Part shown: in pieces, positions 36,683-48,617 of the stretch
Position numbering within the stretch: position 1 is the first letter of the stretch
Layout of the letters: every line of letters begins with the position of its first letter
Source: Coniella vitis
Lineage: Eukaryota; Ascomycota; Sordariomycetes; Diaporthales; Schizoparmaceae
Length of the DNA stretch: 64,000 nt
Assembly: GCA_011317545.1 (NCBI GenBank)
Contig: WUJK01000004.1
Coordinates: 806,001 to 870,000, forward strand
Direction of reading: 5' to 3'
Notes under the pieces: generated by a model
The model's input: the letters and a program-made list of their open reading frames with translations, nothing else
What the model was told of the DNA's origin: nothing
Databases searched by the model: none
Translations under genes and position numbers: made by a program

Positions 36683-39600
36683 AAAGCCATAGTAGCCTTG
36701 CCATTGGCCGCGAAACGCCTTGGCTTGATAGCTCCACATTTTCTCCATCCAAATTTTCTCCAGTTTTCCTACTGCTCTACAGACTATGTAGGACAGCAGA
36801 GTGGTCCGGACTGCTGGACCTCTGTCAGCCAACCTCATCTCGTGAGGTTTCAAGCCTGTGCGTCACCGCCTCCAAACACAACCACGTGCGGACATGCTTT
36901 TCTCTGTGCCATTGCGCACGCACCGCAGCTGACACAATTCTATAGGCAGGGCGCCTTCAGCTGTGCCAGTTGCACCGAGAGACCAACACGACGCGTGCTA
37001 GCCAGCCAATGCGCGCCAGAGTACAATCTCCCGCAAAGGACACGCCAGCGCCAGAGAATATCGCCCAAGGCAAAAAGCCTGTGACGACGCAAATGTACAT
37101 GTACTATACGGCCGTATACGAGTATGGCACACTGGCCTTGTGGGCGAGCGACTCGTGGGCGCTCTCTCTGTCGGCCCCTCCTCTTCGCGCACTTGTCCCC
37201 TTCTGGTGAATCTTGCGATTCGCCGCGGCTTACTGGTACGGCAGCATGTGAGCTCTAAGCTCTATTGCGCATCCACGTGTGCGTAGACATCTGGTTTTCT
37301 GTGCACATGATGAAAATGAAAGGCCAGAGATATTCTGGGTAGCCTGACCCGGCCTGACCTGACCTCGATGCCGAAAGCATACTACTATGTATGCTAAAAG
37401 TCTTGCCGCTGAAGAGTGCTTGGTACGTCACTTTGCGTCTACGGTACCCCCTCCATCTTCTTTGTGGGTGCCGTTCTTTAGTAGACTGACTCCACCACAC
37501 CGTTCGTCGGGCTGGCCTCTAGACCTCAACACATGCTAGCTAGGCTTTTGGAACTCAGCACTTTGCGCTTGCGATTGGATCATCAGCATACCGTATCGAA
37601 TCGCTGCATAAAGGGCAATGACATGGCGCCGTGGCAGGGACGAAAGCACGTCTACGGGCATTCCGCGCGCGCGAGAGTTCCGCTCCAGATCAATCTTCGT
37701 TTCAACGTCCGCTAGCTCCAGGACCATACATAGTACAGGATAGTACGGGGTCCAGCATGGATGGCCATCCTCCTGCTTCCAGTACCAGACTGGCGATTGT
37801 CCATGCGTTGCAGGGGCAAATAGAAGCCTACTAGTCCCAGGCCTAGACATGCCGCATGCTTTAGCTGGCAACGCACAGAGCATGGCTCCGCCCGGGGATG
37901 ACAGCCATTGTCAATTTGGTATAGGGCTGAAGACCAGACGGAACGATTGTACTAGCCATGGATGAAGCGAAGATCAGCCACCGCGGAAAAGGGTTAGAAG
38001 CCAGGATAAACAGAAGCAAGTCTGGCGCTCTGCAGCAAGCAGGGTCCCCTTTGTTTTTCCATGCAATATTTGCCAATATGCCGTCTTGCGAATGCGATAT
38101 GCTATAGAGCTCCTTGGCACGTCACTCTCTGCGAGTTTCATGGCGTCTGGCCAACTTACAGCGGCCAAGCACTGTGTGAGCGAGTGGTTTGCAGATGCTG
38201 ACTTGGTCTTACTACTGCGGTTCGTTCTCTTTCCTGCATGTCCACTACCTGCTGCAAAAGTGTGCAAGCTCAAGGTGAAGAACATCACCTATTGCAACCT
38301 CTTCGAAAGCAGGTTGGCAAGGCAGACTCAAAGCTAATTCGTTAACATTGCCACAATCGCTGCATGGTGCAATATACACCCACCCACCCACACACACAGA
38401 GAGAGAGAGAGAGACAACATATATACGCAAAAGGACTCAGATCTGGTTAGGAATGGCACTCATGAGGTAACGTCGGATCATTCTCTATTTGTGACAAGTC
38501 GATATTCAGCACCGAACTGCATTGATCGCACTCGCTTACGTGGCCACCGAACGTAACAGAGACAACGTGCGACTATATACGCAGCCCTGCCATTGGCGGG
38601 CTCGAAGCGCGCAACCTTGCACCTAAAGGCAGGCAATTAGTTGGCAATATATACAAAGGACTCGAGAGACGGACGCTATGTACAATCCGCTTGCTTGCGG
38701 ATCCCCCATTGGGGTTAGACTTGCGACTGGAGCACTATGTGGGTAGACCTCAGTCCACCTGGCGACCTTTGACTTGTCTGTTCGCTCGGCTGCAGCCGAA
38801 GGGAGGATACTGCTGCAAGTAGGATGTAGGATGTCTTTGGTAGAAGGATTCCAATACCCCTCTTTCTTCGTCACATGCTAATCATCTCTGGTCAGCCAGC
38901 AGCTCAGCCAGCCAGCCAGCCAGCCACTCAGACAATCCGAAGCATCGAGATGAATGGAGCTATCGCTAGGGGTGTTTGCTAGTAAATACGCGCATACCTT
39001 GTCAGGGAGCTCTTTTGGCAGTGCTTGAGAAAGCGAGACCCGATCCAAGCAAGGCCGAGCATGCATTTCAGCCCATTTTTGTCAGATCTTCATCCACTGG
39101 CGGCAATCCCTCCAGCAGCAGCTCTTCCACAGTATTCGAAACAGGCCAAACTCACTTTGATCCAGCATACGTTGATACGCTTACTCTGTGCATGGCTGCC
39201 GACGATTCTGGGTTTTGATTGCGAGAATGGCGCTGGAAACTTGAACCTGTTGGCCTCGCATCCGGCGCTTCTCCTACAGACTATGTATGTACTGTTATGC
39301 ATGTGAGTCGCTGACTTCGGGTTGCAGACAGCCGGACGCCACGGCTCGCTAGGATGAAGGATATTGTTCATTTTCCAAACCCGTAAGGGTCCGAGTTGCG
39401 AACATGGCCTTGTCGGATGCTCACGAATCCTGAGCGCAGCCCAAGTCCCACGCCTCCCGTCTTTGTTCAATGAGCTACCATCCATGAACACAGTTCTAGC
39501 AAAATCGGAAGGGGTCAGGGAGGCATGATACACCCCGCGCACTTGCATTGGATCAAAAGCCGTGTGGAGGTTGTTGTGTGCTGTGACAAATAGCAACCAA

Positions 39601-40870
39601 ACCGCATACTAAAAACACTAGGATTGTCTGATAAAGTGCCATTCGGTCAACCAAACAAGTCAATACATGGAACTAGGTCTAGGTGCAGATTATGTCCCGA
39701 GCGTTTTAGCTTCTGATTGGATTGGATTGGGAAGAAGTCAGAAAAATTACAGGGAATTCGCCCTGACCAACATCCACGAATGGGGATATGGGACCTTTGT
39801 TGGACGATCCTATTTTATGTGGAACCTTTGATGGTACTGTTTATTTCCCTGAATCCACGAACAGGTTGGGTGAGCTTCATCAACTCGGTTATTTGAGTTA
39901 TATGGTGGTCTTTGCTTTCGAAATCTGCGCGGGAATGGGAATGCGAATCGGCTGCCCATTCAACCAGTCAAGCCAGCGCTATCATCTCTTCCCACTGTCC
40001 CGTGTAAAGGCCCCCAGGGTTTTTTGGCCTCATGTGGCAACGGTATCATGGGAGAAGTCCCGATCCTACGTCCATCTGCAGAGGAAGATTGATGGAGTAG
40101 GAAAGCCGACCGGGGGGGGGGCTAGAGAATTATCACCAAGAAAAGTCAACCTTTTACCTTCAAGGCTTGATATCTGTGATGTTAAAGGACATTGATGAGA
40201 ACCTGATGGATCAACCTAGAGATCGGGAAGTGAAGCTGGGTCGCTCGATGTTATGTAAAGCTTACTATTCAGGAGAGAGTTGTCGATTGATCTTTTCTTT
40301 GAAAAAAAGAAGGAAAAAAAAGAAAAAAGAAGGGGCCTCAAAGTTGGGGACCGACGAAGACCCGAGCGGGACATATTCTTCCGGGAAATAATGTAGGGAT
40401 CGTCCCTCTCGGAGCATGGGGTTTTCGGAGAGGGAGAGTTGAGTAGTTAAAGCTGGTGGAGCGATCTCGGAAGGAGAAAAGGATTCATGAATACCAACGA
40501 GAAAATAGACAAAATGGTCCTAGAAACGGCACTGTTTTCTGAATACAAAATAAATAAGAGCGTTCTCAAATCCAAGCCTAGAGACTAAGTCCTGCTGCTC
40601 CCTGATCAAGAGAGGGGGATAATTGGCTTTGCTTAGTTTCTTGAAGGACGCGGACCTGGATTGGACCAGCAGGCTTGAATACAATGCTGCTTGGAGAGCC
40701 CTCGTGAGTGATTTATCATAGCAACTATTTATGTATCGACATTTTCAAGAGTTCCATTTCTGCAACTCTTTGTTCCAAGATTTACACGCTTCGTTTGATT
40801 TGTACACATAGCATTTGTGGTATGAAAGTGAGCGGTGTAAAGGGCAGCCATTCGCGAGGATCACCTCTAT

Positions 40871-40916
<46 letters not shown>

Positions 40917-42750
40917 CCTTTCCCTCCAACAATGACTTACAGCAGTTGAGGAATTCGCCCAATTTCTCTGATGATATTATATTTTGTAGATATGTACATA
41001 CTCAATTCAGAGGTATTAGGACGTTTCGGTAACGGGTATCGCGCGCTTCAATACTTTGTTATTTCTTCAGGGAATCACGAGGCCGGGGATTCATGTTAGT
41101 CTTTGATATATTGAAGTTTCCATTTGGTAGTCAAGTGAGTGAAACGAAGAGCAGCAACCAGACTAGCAGCGGAAGGGCAAAGAACTCAAAAAGTACCAAG
41201 CAAAACATTTACAACGGCTCGTCGTCCCGCGCCCACGCCCCCCCCCCCTCCTCTAAAAATAAATAGGATAGGAGACTGCTTCAAAAGAATTCAATTTCGG
41301 CCTTGGACTTCTTTACCTTGGAAATTCCTCCAGAAAAAAAGGATGACGATATGCTTGTAGCATTGCATGTCCAGTCAAGACCTTCCCCCCATCCCCCAAG
41401 GGGGGCGTTTCGTTTAACCACGCGGACATTTGGACCGGAGAGAAACAGACAATCGCAAATATGATCTAGTTAAATACGAGATATCACAAGCCTTTTTTTT
41501 TTTTAATGCGCGAATCGAGTTGTACGACAATGTGTCCATTTCCGTTGTAAACACATAACAGGGGAATTCTAGAGACCGCGCTTCTCTGATGACTCCTGGA
41601 CAGAGCCAGAAATTACCCGTTCGAATGACACTGTGAAGTCAGTCATGGGTAGGTAATGAGGGCAAGGTGGAAATTAAGATGAGATTGAAACTAACTATCA
41701 TCGTTACTACAAAAATTCTTCACAACACTCTGCATAACTTCCAAGATGGAGAATGCACAGAATTTACAAAGCCCTTCTGCGCACAATTTCTCAAGCAATG
41801 CACAAGCAACGCACTGTGATGAGAGAGCATCAATTTCCTTGTGATACCCACATGTTGACGCGCAGTGATTGCGAAAATACTACCGAACCATACAAGATAT
41901 GCTATACGCACAAAATATGAACAACTCATAGACCTGTGTGAGCGGGAACAACTTGCGACTCAGAGTCTCTACCTGCTGAAGCGAGGAAAGAAGACCGTCG
42001 TAGCATTCCCACACCAGCAAGACCGAATCAACCACCCTTTGTAGTTATTGACTAGAACATCAGAATATGTCCCAGTTTTCAAGCTAAAGAGGGTCAACTA
42101 TAGACGTCCTCGCTGTATTGTCTTGGGAAGATAAATCCCCCCATCAATACGAGGATTAAGAGTAGCCGAGGATATTCTTGCTGACTTGTGGGCTTCCGTA
42201 TTTTTGGATCAATGAATCGAACTTTTCAATTAAGTAACCCATCCCACTGATCTGTACGAGTGAGAATTTACTAAACATACTCTTGTATACACACAAGAAA
42301 GAGCGTTTGTTACTTGATATCACCTCATGAAGCAGTGTTAATGAACCGCCAGAAACAATGCGAAGAATACATGAAGAGCTGCAAATGCACTCGAGAGCAT
42401 CAAAACATGTCGAGACACAGCCTGGCTGACTGGCTTGCCAGCAACCATGAACACACGAAGAGGCAGAAGCGCCATGCTCCAGGTAAACGCCAGTTTGCTC
42501 GGGCGTAGTATGTACGGCTATTCCATTTTTTTCATCATGACAATAACTGGCTACTCACATCGACGTGCCCGTTTAGTGATTCGCACGCAAAAAAAGGCCG
42601 TGTTTAACATCTGGATGTCAGGCCCATTAGCCTCACAAGCAAGCAGGCCAACCAGCTGAGACCGATACCCCCCCCCACCCGATCGATGTACGCAAGATCA
42701 TGGAAAGTGAAATAAGACCATGGTGGCAATCGTGGAAAGATTTAGGCCCA
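39601..42750. other. Compositionally distinct intergenic stretch
   Basis: This part looks more A/T-rich and less patterned than its neighbours and seems poorer in the palindromic motif. The longest frame is 39788-40195 (+, 135 codons) with no recognisable domain. An 11-bp direct repeat GGAATTCGCCC occurs at about 39758 and 40950, enclosing about 1.2 kb, and a 45-T run lies just inside the second copy. I recognise no transposase, reverse transcriptase or organellar gene. It could be a decayed mobile element, an organellar insertion or ordinary intergenic DNA. Confidence 0.35.
40872..40916. repeat. 45-T homopolymer
   Basis: Forty-five consecutive T residues. Read on the minus strand it would be a poly(A) tail for sequence to its right. 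Confidence 0.95.
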
Positions 42751-42997
42751 GTGATATATAATACAAGCCATATTAAAGCCCATACCCGACAGACTCACAG
42801 TCAATGCTTCCGTCACATAAAATATGGTACTAGGATGAATATGAAAACCCCGCTCTAAAGACATCCCCTGCCCGTTGTAACTAACTCAACGTCAACTTCT
42901 TGTCGCTGTACGAAGCAAAAACCAGAATTTACAACAATATGACTACCCGACCGCCGCCAAATTGGCCCTCTTATAAAAACCGGCGTCTGAGAGTGAC

Positions 42998-45154
42998 CTA
43001 TCTCGCATTCCTCACAGGTCCTTTCCCAGACGAGGACGATCCACCTGCTGATCCACCACCGCCACCGTATATGTCTTCTTCATCTGTATACCCGTTTCCA
43101 ACTTTCCCAGCAGCATATGACGACGCCGACGCGCCTGCGGCATCTCGACCGTCCCCACTCGTACCGTGCGCTTCCGGCCTCGGCTCCGGTGAGCCCGAGC
43201 TGGCGCCATGCATCTGAAGTTTATCCATTGCGCTATCCTGGCGTCCGAGATAGCTCTGCGTTGGTTGACTGAAACCTGGGTGAAAAGGCTCAGCATCCAG
43301 ATTCGGCTGCTCCATCACCGCGGATGGCGGATTATGATCCGCGACCGGGCTCCTTCGACTTCGTTGTGCTGCAGAAGACGCGCTAACTGGGTGCTCTGGA
43401 TCGCGAAAAGGGTCTCGTTCGTCATCCTCGTCGTCGGACACGGGTGAGACGAGCCCTGTCAGAGTACTTGCTGGCGCTGGCCGACTCGGTGGAGGGCCCG
43501 TTGGCGATGGATAGCCGTCTTCCAATATTTGCGACTGCCGCGCCTTGCCTTTGCCATTGTCTCGTTTTCTCGGTGGTGATGGCGCGCCAGCAAATGCATT
43601 TCCACTGCTAGTAGTCGGTGCTGCTGCTGCTGCCGCCATTGCTGCCGACTGCGATGGTGGTGGTGGTAGCCGATCCACGCCGTTGGCCCCAGCTGATACA
43701 GGACTTGGTTCATGCGACCGCCCATCAACGCCGTGTTCCTTTCTTGCGCTCAGGACTGCTCTCTTTTGGTTGTTGAGCGCCTGTTGCAGCTCTTCATTCA
43801 CATCGATGAAGGTTTCCATGGTCTCGTTGTCGGGTGCTGGATCCGTTGCCATCATGTAACCTTGTATGCTGCGCGATGCGCTTAGACACCGGTCTGCAAA
43901 CTCCTTGACCAGTTCATTGTCAATGACTTCGGTGGATGGAGTGTTGGCAACCAGCTGCGTAAGCAATTTTGCCGAAGTCTTTGCCTCTTCCAGCCTGCTT
44001 GCGAGCTCCGCTGGGTCTGGTAGGCTTTTGTTATTGTGTGACCTTGAGAAATAGTCCCGAGGCCTGTGATCAACATTCGGTGGAGGAGCGCCCATCATCG
44101 GCATCGGTGCAGGCGGCGAATGTACCTTTTGGAAGTTGTTAGTAACGCACCTTTCTCACGACCTTTACGCCGCACGGCACCGTCTGTAGAGGTGGGTGGG
44201 TGGAACCTACGCCGTAGACCTTGTAGGCCTTGTCTTTCTCCTTCTTCCACATTTCAATGCAACCAGTCAACCCCTCGTCCCAGCCCTTTTGATATTCGAA
44301 AACGTCCAGCATCTCCATGAGCATCTGTCGAACAGGCAAATCCCGACCATTCTTCAATAACTCCTTGAGAGTATCCACAAACTTGTCATCCAGATTGCGG
44401 GTGAATGTAGGACCAGGGTTATCCGACAGGATTCGAGTGAGCATCAGCGCATTGTACTGGTACGAAGGATTCACCCAATGTTCTTTCTTGAGGTATTTGC
44501 GTATCAATCGGGCGCATTCGGCGGCGGCGGCGGGCGAAGACTCGGCGGACTCGACAATGGGTGGCAGAAAAGTCACCTCGTCGCCCTGGTCAAGAAATCA
44601 CATATCAGCATGGTTGTGCCCATTGAAACGCTTGGAAGTACAAAAAATGGTCATAACGCCTTTGTGCAACGGCGCTTTGCAAGAAAGAAAAGGCCTTCTA
44701 GCGCAGAGAACGTCTCGCAGGCCGGCCAGCATTCAACACAGGCTGCAAAGCGTACTGCGCCAGGAAGCACCGCGGCAGCGACCGCCGATCAAGGGTACGA
44801 TTGAATAGCACAGGGCCGCCAAAGGGAAGCAAGCCAGCCATCACTTGCATAGCAACGTACATTCTGTTGTCCCGGACCGCCAGACTGGCAAAAGGCTTTC
44901 TGTCGTAGGCTCCATTAGCCTCCGAAACCTCTGTCTTTCGTAGTTTGCTACGAGCATTGTGTTTGCCCGTGATCAAGAGTATATCCACATATCGGATCGC
45001 GTACCACGCTCCTTGCTGCAACAGCCTCGGGGGAACCGGCCTGCAGATCCACGGCTGAGTCGTAGCCGCCGCTATCATTGTCCGTCTCGGTGTCCGTGTT
45101 TCGCTTCTTGATGCCACCGAGCATCTTACTGCCCAGAGACTTGAAGGAAGGCAT
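42998..45154 (-). CDS. VHS and GAT domain protein, Lsb5-like
   Basis: Four exons on the minus strand: 45154-45005, 44899-44861 (only 39 nt), 44585-44211 and 44125-42998, giving 563 residues. The short exon supplies KAFCQSGGPGQQN, linking ARSV to GDEVTFLPPIVES; all joins are phase 0. A VHS-type helical domain spans about 35-175 (TFLPPIVESAES, AAECARLIRKYLKKE, YNALMLTRILSDNPG, VRQMLMEMLDVFEY). A GAT domain follows at about 220-320 (PAELASRLEEAKTSAKLL, EVIDNELVKEFADRCLSAS). The C-terminal 240 residues are Pro/Ser-rich and probably disordered. In yeast, Lsb5 binds Arf3, ubiquitin and the actin regulator Las17 at the plasma membrane and endosomes; a matching role is inferred. ubp6 lies about 1.2 kb upstream in the same direction, and arpc4 (actin nucleation) is nearby. 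Confidence 0.9.
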
Positions 45155-46380
45155 TTTTGAGGGGCATGGGCTGGATTATACGCTCGCTTTACGGTTATGG
45201 CGACTCGTTTTCGCACAGGAGATGACAGGCAGCAGAGAGGGGCGACTCTCGAGACGAAGCGCCCGTGATTCGGGAGATTCACTTGGGTAATATACCCAAG
45301 GCGACCTTCCCCAATAAAACGCTGGGCTCCACAAGCGACAGCGTCTTGGCGTGAGACGGTGCTGCAGGGCCGTCACGGGAAAAGCGGAAAAGGCAAGCAG
45401 AGGGGGAAAAGCAGAAAGAGATGGATTTTCACAGGTCGAGCGGGTTCCAGAGAATACTGAGAGAAAGTCAAGAGGAAGGAGAAACACAAAGCCAAGGAAT
45501 AAGACCAGAGCGCATAGAAAATGGCAAAGTAAGCATGCGATGCAACGGCAGCTACTTACTAGGTAGGCAATCAGTCAGTGCGCGAAAACTGTGAGGCAGC
45601 AGCAACTAGGCAGCTGCTGACCATCAAATACAATGCATACATACATAGTACTATGTACAGCCCAGCGGGTGGATCCCGGTCAGGGATTCGCGTGATACCG
45701 CGATTGACGTAGTCTGTTAGTGCTCCAGAGGATCTACAGGCAGCCGGGATCGCCCCCAAGTCGGCCCCTACAAAGCAAGGGTCTCCGGCCTAATGCGCCC
45801 CTACTATGTGCGTTACAATTAAGCATGTTACAGCACCATCAACAGACAACTCTGGTTTCAACCACACGCCCACCAGGGTTTGAGATTCGTGCTTTTGCTG
45901 GCTTTCCGCACTGCGCCTTTTTGCGGTGCCCTGCCTGCCTGCCAAGCAAGACACCCCCGCGGGTTTGCACAGCCTCCCCACCGACACACATCCTACGCAA
46001 GCTCCCACACGCTTGACGTGACCATCTACGTATGCAACCGACAGCCATTCCAGAGGGGGGGCGAGCCCACAGGCAGGGCCACCAGGTGACACAGAGAGGC
46101 CCACAGCCGCGCTGTCAAAAATTACCGGGCAACGGCTGCGAGCCACGAAGCATCAGCAACCCACGTATGTACACGTCGTCGAATCAGAATATTAGTCTCG
46201 GTGCGGTGTTTAGCTATCACTGCACAGGTTATCTATGAAAAGGCTCACATCGCTAGTCTTTTTTCTTTGTAGGCTTGCCAGCCGAATCTAATTGCCCTCT
46301 TAGCAACATCTATCTTGGGATTAAACCTGCTCTCTTCCGTAGAACTGGGGTTGGGAGCAAGTGGTTCTAGATTGCCGTTC
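45155..46380. promoter_or_regulatory. Intergenic: lsb5-like promoter and ubp6 3' flank
   Basis: Both flanking genes are on the minus strand, so this 1.2 kb holds the ubp6 3' untranslated region and the promoter of the lsb5-like gene. It contains a perfect 16-bp palindrome at 45642-45657. No gene is seen. Confidence 0.5.
45642..45657. repeat. 16-bp perfect palindrome TACATAGTACTATGTA
   Basis: Perfect inverted repeat. It is a rotated form of the palindrome at 14651-14666. It lies about 490 bp upstream of the lsb5-like start codon. Confidence 0.95.
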
Positions 46381-48149
46381 CTACTGCACATCCTCGGCCG
46401 ATGGCAGCGGCACAGCGCGATAAAGCAGAATGAGGGCCGAGTGCGTTTCTCCACCACCCGCCAAGGTCTCGATCTTGTCTCCCGATACTTCCGAGACCTT
46501 GTCGTCGTTGAACCACCACCAGTTACCGTCCTCCTCACCCAACTTGCCCGTCTTTGGATCCTTGGGGCCAGGCTTCTTCACGTATGCCGTGTAATGCCCG
46601 CTGTCTGCGCTGGAACCCTGGTGGGTCACAACTCCGCGAAGCTCGTAGATACCGGACTGGTTGGCGCCGTCGTCCTTGGCAAGGTCTTGGTTAACCAGAC
46701 CCAACAACTCCTTCTTGGCATTGCGCAGTGCTGCTGCCTTTTCGGCCTCCCACTCGGCGTCCGTCTTGTAGGTTTCCATCGCAACATCGCCGTCAGCATC
46801 GGCAGCAGGCTTCTTCTCCTCTTTCTTGCTCTTGTCCTGGCTAGTCTGCGAGCTCTCGGCTTCTGAAGACGGATTAGTCTTTCTTCTCTTGCGAGCACGT
46901 TCGATGTCCTCTTCATCTTTCACAACCTCTCGCAGTCGGTCTCGGACGGGAATCAACTTGTTCCTCAAGTCATCCGTGCAGAACTCCACAATGTCGAGCT
47001 CTTTGGGGAAGGTAACCTTGCGCAGAATCTTGGCCTTCTTTTGGGTGTCTCTTCGCCAGAAGAACCGAACGAACTGGACAGTCAGGTACTTGGGTAGTCG
47101 AGAGATCTTGGACGTCTTCGTGTACTTGGCGTCTCTGTCGAGCACCGAAGACTTTTTCTCAATCTCTTCCTTCAGACCGCTGAGAATACCGTCCCGCAGA
47201 TGATTTATCGATGCGTCAATGTGGCAGTTGAGCTTCAGGTAGGTCTCATTGCTGACAACAGGCTGCTCTCCGCGTTCCTTGGCCTCGGGATCATCACACT
47301 CGAGGGTCTCGGTCATTTGTAGAGCCATGTACTTGTCGACCCAGGAGACACTAGAAGAGCCCTCCGTACCTGAGGCGTTCAAGTTTGTTCGGATCTGGGA
47401 CAAAATGTTGGTCCAGGCCTCCTCGGCATCCTGCTGCGCATAGCCCTGACCGGTCCGGGATCTCTCTGCAAACTGGGGGTAGACTTGGCGGAGAGCCTGG
47501 AGAAAGCCAAATGGCGCAAAACCCTCTGTCGTCTCGCTCATTGATTTGAACAAGTTCTTGAGCTGGGTAGTGAGGTCAAACTGCGGAAGCCCAGCAAGGG
47601 CACCTCCACCACTTTGAGCATTGATTTCGTACTTGAACAGGGAATCCTGAAGCTCTGGCATGGCGCGGAGGGCCTGCAAAGTCGAGTTGAGGTAACACGT
47701 GTTCCCGAGATTTGTCAGACCGCATGGAATGGCTCCCTCTTGTTGAGCTGCCTCGGCCTCGGTCATGTCCTCTGCGAATCTGATCTTTTCTTTCGGGCGA
47801 GCAAGGTCGGCTCCTCCGGTGCTGGGGGTTCCCATCATCATGATCGTCTGTTTAGGCTTCAGGCCTAGCTTTCCCATGTCGGCGTCATCCTTAAGTTGGC
47901 CGCCCTTGATCAGGACCTTTTGTCGGTCTGGCTCGACGCCAGTCAAGCTGTAGAGGATCTCTTTGAACTCGGCGCCGGTGGACGACGGGTCGACCTCAAC
48001 ATCGTATTTGTTGCCTTGATGCTTGATTGTAACTGTGTAGAAAGATTATGTTAGAAACGCGAACGAATATGCTCCTAGCAAACGCGACTGCTGCGTGCGC
48101 GATCTTGAGATAGCATGTGCTGGAGCTATTACATACTGTTGACAGCCAT
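46381..48149 (-). CDS. UBP6: Ubiquitin carboxyl-terminal hydrolase 6 (proteasome-associated)
   Basis: Two exons on the minus strand: 48149-48137 (13 nt, MAVN plus one base) and 48032-46381, giving 554 residues. The splice joins MAVN to ITIKHQGNKYDVEVDP, restoring the N-terminal ubiquitin-like domain (about 1-75), which docks Ubp6/USP14 on the proteasome. The peptidase C19 core follows. The Cys box is GLTNLGNTCYLNSTLQAL with the nucleophile near Cys117, the His box is ADSGHYTAYVKK with His near 484, and the third catalytic position lies in WWWFNDDKVSE near 513. The enzyme trims ubiquitin from proteasome substrates and recycles it. Length and order match the family (yeast 499, human USP14 494 residues). 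An upstream in-frame ATG at 48164 would add MSASK. Its promoter is shared with arpc4. Confidence 0.95.
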
Positions 48150-48617
48150 TTTGCTGGCACTCATTGTTGTGGATTTCCGGAAAACAGTGTCGTGATAAGT
48201 TGAAGAGGAAGGCAATAAAACAAAGAATCGTCTTGGGAAAGGCAATGAGGAGAATTTCTGGGAGTTCGTTGCCACAGAACAGAAAAAGAAAGATGCATGA
48301 AGAAGGCAAAGGGGAGACAAGTGACGACCGCTGTAGGCAGCTCTCCGCCAGCGTAATGGCGGGGCATCTGGCGGGAGGCGGAAACAGGGATGTGACTGCC
48401 ACTTCCCCCAGCGTAGTAGTCAAGCTTGTGAAGCTCTTCCTGCATGAGCGACCATGGGAGGTACGTACCTCTCTCCTCCTAGGCTCCGGCCCCACACCCA
48501 ACCCAGCGCCCCTGACGTCTCTCCTTGAACCGTACAGCTCACGAACCAGCTCCTCCACGAACAACTTCCCCGGTAGAACACCCAGAGAACGCTCGATTGA
48601 GCTTGCAACCCTCCAAG
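48150..48617. promoter_or_regulatory. Head-to-head promoter of ubp6 and arpc4
   Basis: The two start codons face away from each other across 468 bp. Both 5' leaders and both promoters must lie here or overlap. A long plus-strand frame crosses the region upstream of the arpc4 start, but the conserved ARPC4 protein begins only at the spliced start codon. No clear TATA box is seen. Confidence 0.6.

Larger units (their letters stand above)
32514..39600. other. Gene-poor stretch, no supported gene
   Basis: The left end should hold the promoter and leader of the F-box gene. The longest open frames (34965-35621 plus, 218 codons; 33529-34161 minus, 210 codons) have no recognisable domain and biased composition, and the second overlaps a GGC repeat. 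The 36550-36690 part is dense in the TACATAGTAC-type motif and its palindromes. Other simple repeats are CAGT near 34750, CCAG near 38906 and GA near 38400. Confidence 0.5.

Noticed and set aside
39758..40960. GGAATTCGCCC direct repeat as cloning-vector contamination
   Set aside because: The flanking bases do not continue as vector sequence, and the match is only 11 bp; kept only as a weak boundary clue.
48164..48617. Upstream extension of the arpc4 reading frame
   Set aside because: The sequence before 48680 encodes unrelated residues; the conserved protein starts at the spliced ATG at 48618.
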